Of a stretch of 64,000 bases of DNA, positions 16,293 to 24,431 are shown one piece after another. The notes below the pieces were generated by a model. That model searched no databases. It worked only from the letters and a program-made list of their open reading frames with translations, and was not told the origin of the DNA. The stretch covers positions 2,542,501 through 2,606,500 of the forward strand of contig NZ_CP069213.1 of the NCBI RefSeq assembly GCF_016834455.1, in the 5' to 3' direction. The first letter of the stretch is position 1, and each line of letters begins with the position of its first letter. The position numbers were made by a program, and so were the translations under genes. Origin of the DNA: Shewanella litorisediminis (GTDB lineage: Bacteria > Pseudomonadota > Gammaproteobacteria > Enterobacterales > Shewanellaceae).

Positions 16293-17591
16293 ATGAAGTA
16301 CTTCAACAAGACACTGCTTGCCGCCGCCGTTGCTCTGGCCAGCACCCAGACCATGGCTGCCGGTTTCCAGCTCAACAGCCAATCTGCCACTGGTATCGGC
16401 CGTGCGTTTGCCGGTGATGCCGTGATTGCCGACAACGCCTCTGTATTGTCACGCAACCCTGCTGCCATGGCCCTGTTCGACAGCGCCGCCCTGTCCATGG
16501 GCGTGACCTACGCCGATATCGACGTCACCGTAAAAGACGTGTGCCTGAACGGCTCTGCTGTGTGTTTCGGCTCCGAAGATGCGGCCGCTGAAGCCAAAAT
16601 CATCCCTAACTTCTACTACATCAACCCCATCAATGATAAATGGGCCTTTGGTGTGGCGGCCTTCTCCAACTTCGGTACCGGTACCGACGTGGGTTCACTG
16701 GCAAGTAATGTTGTGCAGATCCCAGATCGTTCAACAATCCCAGCTCCGGTTGATCTGCTGGGCAACACCGAAGTGGTTACCATGAACCTCAACGCCAGTG
16801 TCTCTTACCGCGTAAACGACCAGCTGAGTCTGGGTGCCGGTATCGACCTGATTTATGGCGAAGGCAAACTGACCCGTGAAGGCCAGCTGCCTGTACCAAA
16901 TGTTGGCATGACCAACGTCAACCTGGTGAACGTGGATGCTGACGGCTGGGCCGTAGGCGGTATCGTGGGCGCGGTGTACGAGTTCAATGCCGATAACCGT
17001 ATCGGTATGAGCTATCGCTTCAGCCCTGAGTTTAAAGCCAGCGGCGACATCAGCCAGTTCGTGCCTCAGGCTGGCGCTGCTGCCAACTACGATGAGATTG
17101 TTATCCCGCTGCCGGATATCTTCCAGGTTGCCGGTTTCCATCAGCTGACCGAGAAGTTTGCTGTGCACTACACAGCGCAGCTGACTACCTGGGGCGACTT
17201 TAAAGAAATCAGCCTCGAAGATGGTCGTCTTGGCGATGTCAGCATTCCGTCATACCAGCTCAAGCACTATGCCTGGGATGACTCCTGGCTGTTCAGCGTA
17301 GGCGGCACTTACACGCTGACTGATGCCTGGACACTGCGTGCCGGTTACATGCACGACAAGGGCGTAGTAAACGAAATCAGCTCTATCTCTATCCCTGACT
17401 CAGACCGCAACTGGTACACCCTGGGCGCCAGCTACAACCTCAGCACCAAGTCCACCATCGACTTCGGTGTAGCCTTTGTTCGCGGTGAAAACGTTGAAGT
17501 GCTGGAAACCAGCGCCATTATTGGTGACGTTGTGGCCCACACCCGCTCCAACGCTACCTACTATTCAATGCAATATTCTTATAAGTTCTGA
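16293..17591 (+). CDS. fadL: Long-chain fatty acid outer membrane transporter FadL
   Basis: A 432-residue outer-membrane beta-barrel. The signal peptide is LLAAAVALASTQTMAAGFQL, with cleavage after TMA. The FadL-typical mature N-terminus follows (NSQSATGIGRAFAGDAVIADNAS, here continuous with the hatch helix). Alternating beta-strands run to a C-terminal aromatic residue (YSYKF), the sorting signal for barrel assembly. It admits exogenous long-chain fatty acids that feed the fadIJ products. Ribosome binding site AGAGAAGAGA precedes ATG 16293. It is monocistronic, with a hairpin terminator just downstream. Confidence 0.95.
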   Translation: MKYFNKTLLAAAVALASTQTMAAGFQLNSQSATGIGRAFAGDAVIADNASVLSRNPAAMALFDSAALSMGVTYADIDVTVKDVCLNGSAVCFGSEDAAAEAKIIPNFYYINPINDKWAFGVAAFSNFGTGTDVGSLASNVVQIPDRSTIPAPVDLLGNTEVVTMNLNASVSYRVNDQLSLGAGIDLIYGEGKLTREGQLPVPNVGMTNVNLVNVDADGWAVGGIVGAVYEFNADNRIGMSYRFSPEFKASGDISQFVPQAGAAANYDEIVIPLPDIFQVAGFHQLTEKFAVHYTAQLTTWGDFKEISLEDGRLGDVSIPSYQLKHYAWDDSWLFSVGGTYTLTDAWTLRAGYMHDKGVVNEISSISIPDSDRNWYTLGASYNLSTKSTIDFGVAFVRGENVEVLETSAIIGDVVAHTRSNATYYSMQYSYKF

Positions 17592-17603
17592 TAGTTGCAC
17601 TGA

Positions 17604-17632
17604 AAAAGAGCCGCGCCTGTCGCGGCTTTTTT
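17604..17632 (+). terminator. fadL terminator
   Basis: GCCGCG / CGCGGC stem with CCTGT loop, followed by TTTTTT. Confidence 0.85.
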
Positions 17633-17696
17633 GTATCCATCGCCACTGTCGCCTACCCTTTAATCAGGCAGACATTGCCCAAACAGGGGAAAGCAC

Positions 17697-18074
17697 ATGG
17701 CAAAGGTGATTGGCTTGGGGGGCATATTCTTCAAGAGCTCGGATCCCGAAGCCCTGGCTGACTGGTACAAGGCCCATTTGGGTATGCCGGTGGAGCATTG
17801 GGGAGGCTGTGCCTTCAGGGCGCTGGACTTGCCCAAAGGCAGTTACAGTGTCTGGAGCCCGTTTGCCGCCGGCAGTGACTACTTCCATCCTTCCCGCCAT
17901 CCCTTTATGTTTAATCTGGTTGTGGACGACCTGGATGCCGTGTTGGCCCAGGCCGCCGCCGGTGGGGCCGAGGTGCTGCCCGGCCGGGAAGACACAGAGT
18001 TTGGTCGTTTCGGTTGGTTTATCGACCCCGATGGCAATAAGGTGGAACTCTGGCAAATGAGTGTCAATTCGTAA
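17697..18074 (+). CDS. VOC-superfamily (glyoxalase-like) protein
   Basis: A 125-residue vicinal-oxygen-chelate fold protein: FFKSSDPEALADWYKAHLGM opening, a middle VVDDLDAVLAQAAAGGAEVL strand-helix, and a closing DPDGNKVELWQ with the conserved metal-ligand Glu. Members include glyoxalase I, dioxygenases and resistance proteins. Substrate cannot be assigned from sequence. It starts at ATG 17697 with GGGGAAAG upstream. No operon partner is evident; the SIMPL gene begins 77 bp later on the same strand and might share its transcript. Confidence 0.88.
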   Translation: MAKVIGLGGIFFKSSDPEALADWYKAHLGMPVEHWGGCAFRALDLPKGSYSVWSPFAAGSDYFHPSRHPFMFNLVVDDLDAVLAQAAAGGAEVLPGREDTEFGRFGWFIDPDGNKVELWQMSVNS

Positions 18075-18151
18075 CTCAGTCACACTCCTGATGCAAAGGG
18101 GCGGTAATTTGCGTATTCTGGTGCGAAACCGCCGTTGAAACAGGAACTTTC

Positions 18152-18868
18152 ATGGATAAGTCTCTCACTCCCGCCGCCCTGGTGCTGGGTCTTTGCCTCG
18201 CCGGTGGTTTGGGTTTTATCGGACACAGCATCACTGCAACCGCCACCCATTTAAAAGCCCTGGACCGCACGGTCAGTGTTAAGGGGCTTGCCGAGCAGGA
18301 AGTCATGGCCAACGTGGCTATCTGGCCGGTTCGATTTGCCGAAGTCGACAACGATCTGGCAAACCTCTACAACACGGTGCAGCAAAAAACCGACAAGGTC
18401 GTGGCCTTTTTAAAAGCCCAGGGATTCAGCGACGATGAAATCACCCTGACACTACCTGCTATCGAAGACAGAAACACCCAGGGCTATGCCGACCCCAATA
18501 TTAAATATCGTTATGCCGCCAGAGTGACCGTGTCGCTCTACACCCATCAGGTTGACAAACTGCTGCAAGCCAGAAAACAGATAGGGGCGCTCGCCCGGGA
18601 CGGCATTGCCATTGGCGGCAATGAGTACGAGTCGCGCACCGAGTTTTTGTTCACTGAGCTTAACCGAATCAAACCGGCGATGGTGCAACAGGCCACAGAA
18701 AACGCCAGGGAAGTTGCCGAGAAATTTGCCAGGGATTCAAGCTCCAGCCTCGGCAAAATTAAAAACGCCAGTCAGGGGCAATTTATCATTACAGATAGGG
18801 ACAGCAATTCGCCCCACATTAAAAATGTGCGAATAGTCAGCACGGTCACCTATTATCTAACTGACTGA
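18152..18868 (+). CDS. SIMPL (DUF541) domain protein, periplasmic
   Basis: A 238-residue protein with an N-terminal hydrophobic helix (ALVLGLCLAGGLGFIGHSI) serving as signal anchor, then the SIMPL/DUF541 fold: TVSVKGLAEQEVMANVAIW, a Q-K-T-D-K-V helix, and GFSDDEITLTLPAIEDR. The family includes BP26/OMP28-like periplasmic proteins that form ring-like oligomers; its function is mostly unknown. A strong terminator follows 9 bp after the stop. Confidence 0.85.
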   Translation: MDKSLTPAALVLGLCLAGGLGFIGHSITATATHLKALDRTVSVKGLAEQEVMANVAIWPVRFAEVDNDLANLYNTVQQKTDKVVAFLKAQGFSDDEITLTLPAIEDRNTQGYADPNIKYRYAARVTVSLYTHQVDKLLQARKQIGALARDGIAIGGNEYESRTEFLFTELNRIKPAMVQQATENAREVAEKFARDSSSSLGKIKNASQGQFIITDRDSNSPHIKNVRIVSTVTYYLTD

Positions 18869-18877
18869 TTTTGATTG

Positions 18878-18903
18878 AAAGGAGCCTTTTGGCTCCTTTT
18901 TTC
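18878..18903 (+). terminator. Terminator after the SIMPL gene
   Basis: AAAGGAGCC / GGCTCCTTTTTT with a TTTT loop. Confidence 0.88.
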
Positions 18904-19003
18904 TGTGTGTGAGTCACATTCCATAATTTTTTTCTAATGAAATGATTGCCGCCAAGACAACTTTTCATTAGAATTTTCTCATAGATTATGCGGGAGCATT
19001 TTT

Positions 19004-19999
19004 ATGACGACTTTCAAACAGCTCTTGGGACTGTCTCTTCTGGCCATCGGCCTGAGTGCCCATGCAAGCCAACCCCTGATAGTGGAACACACCGAAGAAG
19101 ACAGGTATTTAACCCTGGATGCCCTGATTGAGCCTGTACAGGCAGCCACTGTATCGGCGCAAACCTCAGGCCGGATCCTGAAAATCCATTTCGATGTCAA
19201 TGACACTGTACCCGCCGGTGCTGCCCTGCTGGAAATCACCAGCAAGGAGCAAGGCGCCACGTTGGCAGCCGCCGAAGCAGACTACGCCCGTGCCATTGCC
19301 GTAAATACGGAGGCGCAGGCCACCCTGAAGCGCTATCAGGACCTGTTCCCCAAGGGCGCCATTTCCCGTGGCACATACGATGAAGCCATCGCCCGTGCCA
19401 AGAGCAGCGAGCAGGCCGTAACAGCCGCCAATGCGGCCATAGTGCGCGCCCGCGAATCCTTAAGTTACACCACTGTGTACGCGCCCTTTGGTGGCGTACT
19501 TACCGAGCGACACGTGGAACAGGGTGAAACCGTGAATCCCGGTCAGCCACTGCTGTCCGGCTTCAGCGCCGATAAAATGCGTGCCGTGATGCAGGTGCCG
19601 GGCCGTTATCTCGATGGCTTGAAGACCGCTGGCGCCGTCAGGGTGGAACTGGCCGATGGTCGCAGCATCGACAGTAACGACCTGACCATCTTCAGCTTTG
19701 CTTCTCCCCAAAGCCACAGCTTCCAGGTGCGAATCCAGTTACCGGACAATGCCAACGTACAACCGGGCAGCTGGGCCAAAGCCAGTTTTGTACAGGGAAA
19801 ACGCCGTATGCTGTTGGTGCCCCAAAGGGCGATAGTGTCCCGCGGCGAACTCACCGGGGTCTATATGATGCAGGGTGATAAGGCCGTGCTCACCCAGGTA
19901 CGCCTTGGCAAGCAGCAGGGTGACAGAGTTCAGGTGCTTTCCGGCCTGAATGATGGTGACATCATTGCCGCCGATGCCTACGCCGTAAATGCCCGGTGA
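19004..19999 (+). CDS. RND efflux periplasmic adaptor
   Basis: A 331-residue membrane-fusion protein with a signal peptide (LLGLSLLAIGLSAHA). A split lipoyl/barrel-sandwich domain (EPVQAATVSAQTSGRI at about 42-57; YAPFGGVLTERHVEQGETVN at about 163-182) flanks a helical hairpin rich in Ala and Glu. The C-terminal beta-barrel and membrane-proximal domain end in GLNDGDIIAADAY. It links the RND pump to an outer-membrane channel, which is not encoded nearby. The first gene of a four-gene set with the RND pump, a DUF2892 protein and a rhodanese. Purine-rich GGGAG precedes the start. Confidence 0.92.
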   Translation: MTTFKQLLGLSLLAIGLSAHASQPLIVEHTEEDRYLTLDALIEPVQAATVSAQTSGRILKIHFDVNDTVPAGAALLEITSKEQGATLAAAEADYARAIAVNTEAQATLKRYQDLFPKGAISRGTYDEAIARAKSSEQAVTAANAAIVRARESLSYTTVYAPFGGVLTERHVEQGETVNPGQPLLSGFSADKMRAVMQVPGRYLDGLKTAGAVRVELADGRSIDSNDLTIFSFASPQSHSFQVRIQLPDNANVQPGSWAKASFVQGKRRMLLVPQRAIVSRGELTGVYMMQGDKAVLTQVRLGKQQGDRVQVLSGLNDGDIIAADAYAVNAR

Positions 20000-20009
20000 G
20001 GAGAGAACA

Positions 20010-23000
20010 ATGACGAGCGATAACCTCCAACACATGGGGATTTCCGGCCGCATAGCCCGCGCGTTTCAAACCAGTGCCATCACACCGCTGCTGGCGCTCT
20101 TGGCACTGCTTCTGGGGATGTTTGCCGTGATGGTGACCCCCAAGGAAGAAGAGCCACAAATCGATGTGACCTTTGCGGATGTGTTTATCCCCTTCCCCGG
20201 TGCCACACCAGCCGAGGTGGAACACCTGGTTACCCTGCCGGCTGAGCAGGTTATTTCAGAAATCAAAGGTATAGATACGCTTTACTCCTTCTCGCAACCC
20301 GATGGCGCCCTCATCATTGCCATCTTCGAAGTGGGGGTAAAACGTAATGACGCCATAGTCGCGCTCTATAACCAACTCTATTCGAACATGGACAAGCTAC
20401 CCCGTGGCGCAGGGGTGGGAGAGCCCCTGATAAAGCCACGCGGCATTGACGATGTGCCCATTGTCAGCCTCACCCTGTGGTCAGAGGCAACAGACATTAC
20501 CCCAGAACAACTGACTCATGTTGCCCGTGGGCTGGAGACAGAACTTAAGCGTATTCCCGGCACCCGAGAAATCTACACCCTCGGGGAACATGAGTTGGTT
20601 CTCAATGTGCGTATCGATCCGGCCGCCCTGTCGGCTTATGGCCTCAGCTACAGCGACATCAACCGTGCGCTCTCGGGTAACAACCAGATCTCCATGCCAG
20701 TGCCTTTGGTACAGGACAATCAGGAGATCAAGGTACAGACGGGTCAGTTTTTAAGACGTCTGGAGGACGTTCAGGAGCTGGTGGTTGCCGTGCGTCAGGG
20801 CCCGGATGGCTACAGCGAACCCGTATACCTTGCAGACCTGGCAGAGGTTAGCCTGAAGAGTGACCTGCCCCGCGCTCAGGTACAACATGTCACCAAAGAT
20901 GGCAGCTATCCTGCGGTCACCCTGGCAATTGGCAAGCAGACAGGCATGAACGCCGTGGATATTGCCGATGCCATAATCGAGCGCATGGCCGCCCTGGAAA
21001 ACACCCTGCTACCCGCCAACGTGCATGCCACGGTATCGCGCAATTATGGTGACACTGCGGCCGACAAGTCCAATACGCTGATTTTAAAACTGATATTTGC
21101 CACCACAGCCGTGGTGATCCTGGTGCTCTTTACCATGGGGATGCGTGAAGCCCTGGTGGTGGGCATTGCCATTATCATCACCCTGGCGCTGACCCTGTTC
21201 GCCAGCTGGGCCTGGGGCTTTACCCTCAACCGTGTCTCGCTGTTTGCGCTTATCTTCTCCATCGGGATTCTGGTGGACGATGCCATTGTGGTAGTGGAAA
21301 ACATTCACCGGCATATGGCCATGGGCAAAAAGTCCATGAAGGAGCTTATTCCAGTTGCAGTAGACGAGGTGGGTGGCCCGACGATTCTGGCCACCTTCAC
21401 AGTGATTGCCGCCCTGCTGCCCATGGCCTTTGTGTCTGGACTCATGGGCCCTTACATGAGCCCCATCCCCATCAATGCCAGCATGGGTATGCTGATTTCG
21501 CTGGCCGTAGCCTTTGTGCTGACCCCCTGGCTCAGTGGCAAGCTGCTCAAAGCCCATGACCATGAGGGCGGCGCCGCAGGCCAGGAATCCCCCCACGGCG
21601 GTGAAGACCCACGCATGGTGAGGATTTTTACCCGCCTGATAGGGCCCTTCCTCAATGGCAAGGCCGGTCGCAAGGCCCGCCTTGGCCTCGGCCTGGCCAT
21701 CATTGGCCTCATCATGGTGGCCGTCGCCTTACCCGTCATGCAGGCGGTGGTATTGAAAATGCTGCCCTTTGACAACAAGTCAGAATTCCAGGTGATGGTA
21801 GACATGCCGGAAGGCACCACCTTTGAAGAAACCCATAAGGTACTGCAGGCGTTGGCGGATGAGCTTGCCACGGTCGAGGAGGTGCAGCATATACAGCTCT
21901 ATGCGGGCACAGCCGCCCCCATGAACTTTAACGGTTTGGTTCGCCATTACTTTTTACGCTCAAGCCCGGAGCTTGGCGATATTCAGGTCAATCTCAGGGA
22001 TAAAAAGCACAGAAGCAGAGACAGCCACAGTATCGCGCTGGCGGTAAGGGGCCCGTTGAAGGAAATTGGTCGTCATTTCGGCGCCAACGTCAAGGTGGTG
22101 GAAGTGCCTCCGGGTCCACCGGTATGGTCACCCATTGTTGCCGAAGTCTATGGACCCAACGAAGCCATGCGTCAGGAAGCCGCCCAAAATGTACTCGGCG
22201 TGTTTAATACCACCAAGGACGTGGTGGACATGGATATCTTCCTCCCCGCCGGGCAACAGAAATGGCAGGTGCTGATTGACCGCAGTAAGGCCGCACTGCT
22301 TGGGGTTTCTTATGCTGAGATAGTGGATCTGGTTGCCACCTCTGTGGGCGGTAAAGATGTGAGCGTGCTGCATCTTGAAAACCAGGCCCGTCCCGTGCCC
22401 ATTCGTCTGCAACTGGAAGAAGGCAGTAAGCTGGATCTGGATGCCATCATGGGCATGACGTTGCCCGGCAGCCGTGGCCTGGTGGCCGTGTCCGAACTGG
22501 TGACAATACGTAAAGGCGTAATAGATGCGCCCATCATCCATAAAAACCTTATCCCCATGGTGATGGTGGTGGCCGATATGGCAGGCCCGCTGGACAGCCC
22601 GCTGTACGGCATGTTTGAAATGGCCGCGACCATTTCGGACAGCGAGGAGATGGGCTACGCCCAGCATTATGTCAATCAGCCCTCCGGCCTGACCGATGTG
22701 GCCGTGCTCTGGGACGGCGAGTGGAAAATCACCTATGAAACCTTCCGCGACATGGGGATAGCCTACGCTGTGGGCATGATTGCCATTTACCTCTTGGTGG
22801 TAGCGCAGTTCAGGTCATATCTGGTGCCGCTCATAATCATGGCGCCCATTCCGCTGACTGTGATTGGGGTGATGCCAGGGCACGCACTCTTTGGCGCCCA
22901 ATTCACCGCCACCTCCATGATAGGCATGATTGCCCTGGCCGGGATTATTGTGCGCAACTCGATTTTGCTGGTGGACTTTATCAATCAGGAAGTCGAGCGC

Positions 23001-23231
23001 GGCGTGCCCTTTGCCCAGGCGGTTATCCACTCCGGCGCCGTCAGGGCCAAGCCCATTATGCTTACGGCGCTGGCCGCCATGATAGGTGCCCTCTTCATTC
23101 TGGACGATCCCATCTTCAATGGTTTGGCTATCAGCCTGATTTTCGGGATATTTATTTCAACTTTGCTGACGTTGGTTGTCATCCCCGTGCTCTACTACAG
23201 TTTTATGAGACACGGCCATGAAACCGAATAA
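20010..23231 (+). CDS. RND-family efflux permease
   Basis: A 1073-residue inner-membrane proton-driven exporter. The start at ATG 20010 follows GGTGAGGAGAG. It has one N-terminal helix (TPLLALLALLLGMFAVM), a large periplasmic loop, helices 2-6 with the GIAIIITLALTLF and FSIGILVDDAIVVVENIHRH segments (conserved Asp pair of the proton relay in helix 4), and a second half with the same layout ending LTLVVIPVLYY. The opening TPKEEEPQIDV and the IKGIDTLYSFSQPDGA loop belong to the AcrB-like group. Substrate is unknown; the rhodanese and DUF2892 genes downstream hint at a sulfur or thiol connection. Confidence 0.93.
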   Translation: MTSDNLQHMGISGRIARAFQTSAITPLLALLALLLGMFAVMVTPKEEEPQIDVTFADVFIPFPGATPAEVEHLVTLPAEQVISEIKGIDTLYSFSQPDGALIIAIFEVGVKRNDAIVALYNQLYSNMDKLPRGAGVGEPLIKPRGIDDVPIVSLTLWSEATDITPEQLTHVARGLETELKRIPGTREIYTLGEHELVLNVRIDPAALSAYGLSYSDINRALSGNNQISMPVPLVQDNQEIKVQTGQFLRRLEDVQELVVAVRQGPDGYSEPVYLADLAEVSLKSDLPRAQVQHVTKDGSYPAVTLAIGKQTGMNAVDIADAIIERMAALENTLLPANVHATVSRNYGDTAADKSNTLILKLIFATTAVVILVLFTMGMREALVVGIAIIITLALTLFASWAWGFTLNRVSLFALIFSIGILVDDAIVVVENIHRHMAMGKKSMKELIPVAVDEVGGPTILATFTVIAALLPMAFVSGLMGPYMSPIPINASMGMLISLAVAFVLTPWLSGKLLKAHDHEGGAAGQESPHGGEDPRMVRIFTRLIGPFLNGKAGRKARLGLGLAIIGLIMVAVALPVMQAVVLKMLPFDNKSEFQVMVDMPEGTTFEETHKVLQALADELATVEEVQHIQLYAGTAAPMNFNGLVRHYFLRSSPELGDIQVNLRDKKHRSRDSHSIALAVRGPLKEIGRHFGANVKVVEVPPGPPVWSPIVAEVYGPNEAMRQEAAQNVLGVFNTTKDVVDMDIFLPAGQQKWQVLIDRSKAALLGVSYAEIVDLVATSVGGKDVSVLHLENQARPVPIRLQLEEGSKLDLDAIMGMTLPGSRGLVAVSELVTIRKGVIDAPIIHKNLIPMVMVVADMAGPLDSPLYGMFEMAATISDSEEMGYAQHYVNQPSGLTDVAVLWDGEWKITYETFRDMGIAYAVGMIAIYLLVVAQFRSYLVPLIIMAPIPLTVIGVMPGHALFGAQFTATSMIGMIALAGIIVRNSILLVDFINQEVERGVPFAQAVIHSGAVRAKPIMLTALAAMIGALFILDDPIFNGLAISLIFGIFISTLLTLVVIPVLYYSFMRHGHETE

Positions 23232-23258
23232 CATGCCCTGACACTTAGGAGAAACACT

Positions 23259-23471
23259 ATGTCACTCGAACGCTCTATTATGGCTTTTGCCGGCTTTATG
23301 GTGCTGCTGTCATTGGTTCTGACTGCCTTGGTACATCACAATTTTGTCTGGCTTACCGCCTTTGTCGGCGCTAATCTGTTTCAAAGTGCCTTTACCGGCT
23401 TTTGTCCGGCCGCCATGGTGATGAAAAAGCTTGGCGTAAAATCAGAGGCTGAACTTTGTAAGCTAAAATAG
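23259..23471 (+). CDS. DUF2892 (YgaP-like) membrane protein
   Basis: A 70-residue protein with two membrane helices (MAFAGFMVLLSLVLTALVHH and WLTAFVGANLFQSAFTGFCP), ending in the FCPAAMVMKKLGVK signature of DUF2892. In E. coli YgaP this segment is the C-terminal membrane part attached to a rhodanese. Here it is a separate gene between the RND pump (27 bp upstream) and a rhodanese (36 bp downstream). The Cys before Pro in the second helix is conserved in the family. Ribosome binding site TTAGGAGAA. Confidence 0.87.
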   Translation: MSLERSIMAFAGFMVLLSLVLTALVHHNFVWLTAFVGANLFQSAFTGFCPAAMVMKKLGVKSEAELCKLK

Positions 23472-23507
23472 TCGCTGTAATCAAAAAACAGTCATTAAGG
23501 AGACACT

Positions 23508-23897
23508 GTGAACCCATTGGCTAAAATCTGGCAACTCGCCCTGATTGGTCTGACATTGATACTGACAAGCAATTTGGCCATCGCCCAGGACAAGGACCCC
23601 GCTACCGCCTGGCAACTGATTGAACAGGGCGCCATGCTGGTGGATGTCCGCACGCCGGAAGAATATGCCGCAGGGCACCTCGAAGGGGCCATTAACATTC
23701 CCTACGAAGTGATTGCCACTGAATTTGCCAAGCGCGCCATCGACAAAGATACCTCAGTGGTACTTTACTGTCGCAGTGGCAGGCGCAGCGGCGTTGCCAA
23801 TGATGCCCTTAACGCTGCAGGCTTTACCAGGGTCTATAACGGTGGCGGCTACGAGAGTTTGGTTCAATCGGGCAAATCCGGACAGGGTGACAAGTAA
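23508..23897 (+). CDS. Periplasmic rhodanese-domain protein
   Basis: A 129-residue protein with a signal peptide (LALIGLTLILTSNLAIA, cut before QDKDP) and one complete rhodanese domain. This has MLVDVRTPEEYAAGHLEGAI and the active-site loop CRSGRRSG with the catalytic Cys. The CR-S-G-R loop is of the sulfurtransferase type. It probably carries sulfane sulfur in the periplasm; the donor and acceptor are unknown. It closes the RND-DUF2892 cluster, is preceded by AAGGAGA, and starts at GTG 23508. A terminator lies 29 bp after the stop. Confidence 0.9.
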   Translation: MNPLAKIWQLALIGLTLILTSNLAIAQDKDPATAWQLIEQGAMLVDVRTPEEYAAGHLEGAINIPYEVIATEFAKRAIDKDTSVVLYCRSGRRSGVANDALNAAGFTRVYNGGGYESLVQSGKSGQGDK

Positions 23898-23925
23898 CCC
23901 GCAGCCACGGACAGTTATCCCCCGC

Positions 23926-23952
23926 AAAAGGCACCCTCCGGGTGCCTTTTTG
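23926..23952 (+). terminator. Terminator of the RND-rhodanese operon
   Basis: AAAAGGCACC / GGTGCCTTTTT with a CTCCG-type loop. Confidence 0.87.
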
Positions 23953-24303
23953 TTATCTGATTGTTTTCACAAACACCGCACGGCAAGCGGTATCCCTATG
24001 ACTAAAGCCATAAAAATGGCGCAAATTCGGCATTTTAGTCGCAGAATCAGCAAAAACCACAAAAACATCAGACAGCAAGAATAAGTTATAACCAAATATA
24101 ATAAAAAGCATAAAATTTTAATATTTTCACAATTTTAATGCCAAAATCCTGCTCGGAACGTATTCCGCTGGCCGCCCAGCAGTGTCATTCACGGAATCGA
24201 ATATCCATTCAATATGCATTTGAACAGACGAATAAGCCCCCTCTAATTTGCATAAATATTCTAAACAATCCGTAATCCAGTCAATTGTCTCCACACGCCA
24301 TTC

Positions 24304-24332
24304 TGTTTACATATTGTTTACAACTGTTTCAT
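24304..24332. promoter_or_regulatory. Helically phased direct repeats upstream of the subtilisin gene
   Basis: TGTTTACA at 24304-24311 and again at 24315-24322, then TGTTTCAT at 24325-24332: three near-identical octamers spaced 11 and 10 bp. One-turn spacing is typical of tandem binding by an OmpR/PhoB-type response regulator. The regulator is unknown. Confidence 0.4.
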
Positions 24333-24431
24333 CGGTAGATACATTCACTGCCGAAAATGGATTTCAGGCTTTACCGAATGGATGCCAAATAACAACGACA
24401 AGTTCTGCCTCTTGCAACATGGAAGACGAGT

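Larger units (their letters stand above)
23898..24431. other. Long AT-rich regulatory region before the subtilisin gene
   Basis: 534 bp without a supported gene. It starts with the rhodanese terminator. From about 24060 to 24150 it is strongly AT-rich, unlike the rest of the window, and may hold the promoter or bind a nucleoid protein. Helically spaced direct repeats lie at 24304-24332. Confidence 0.6.
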
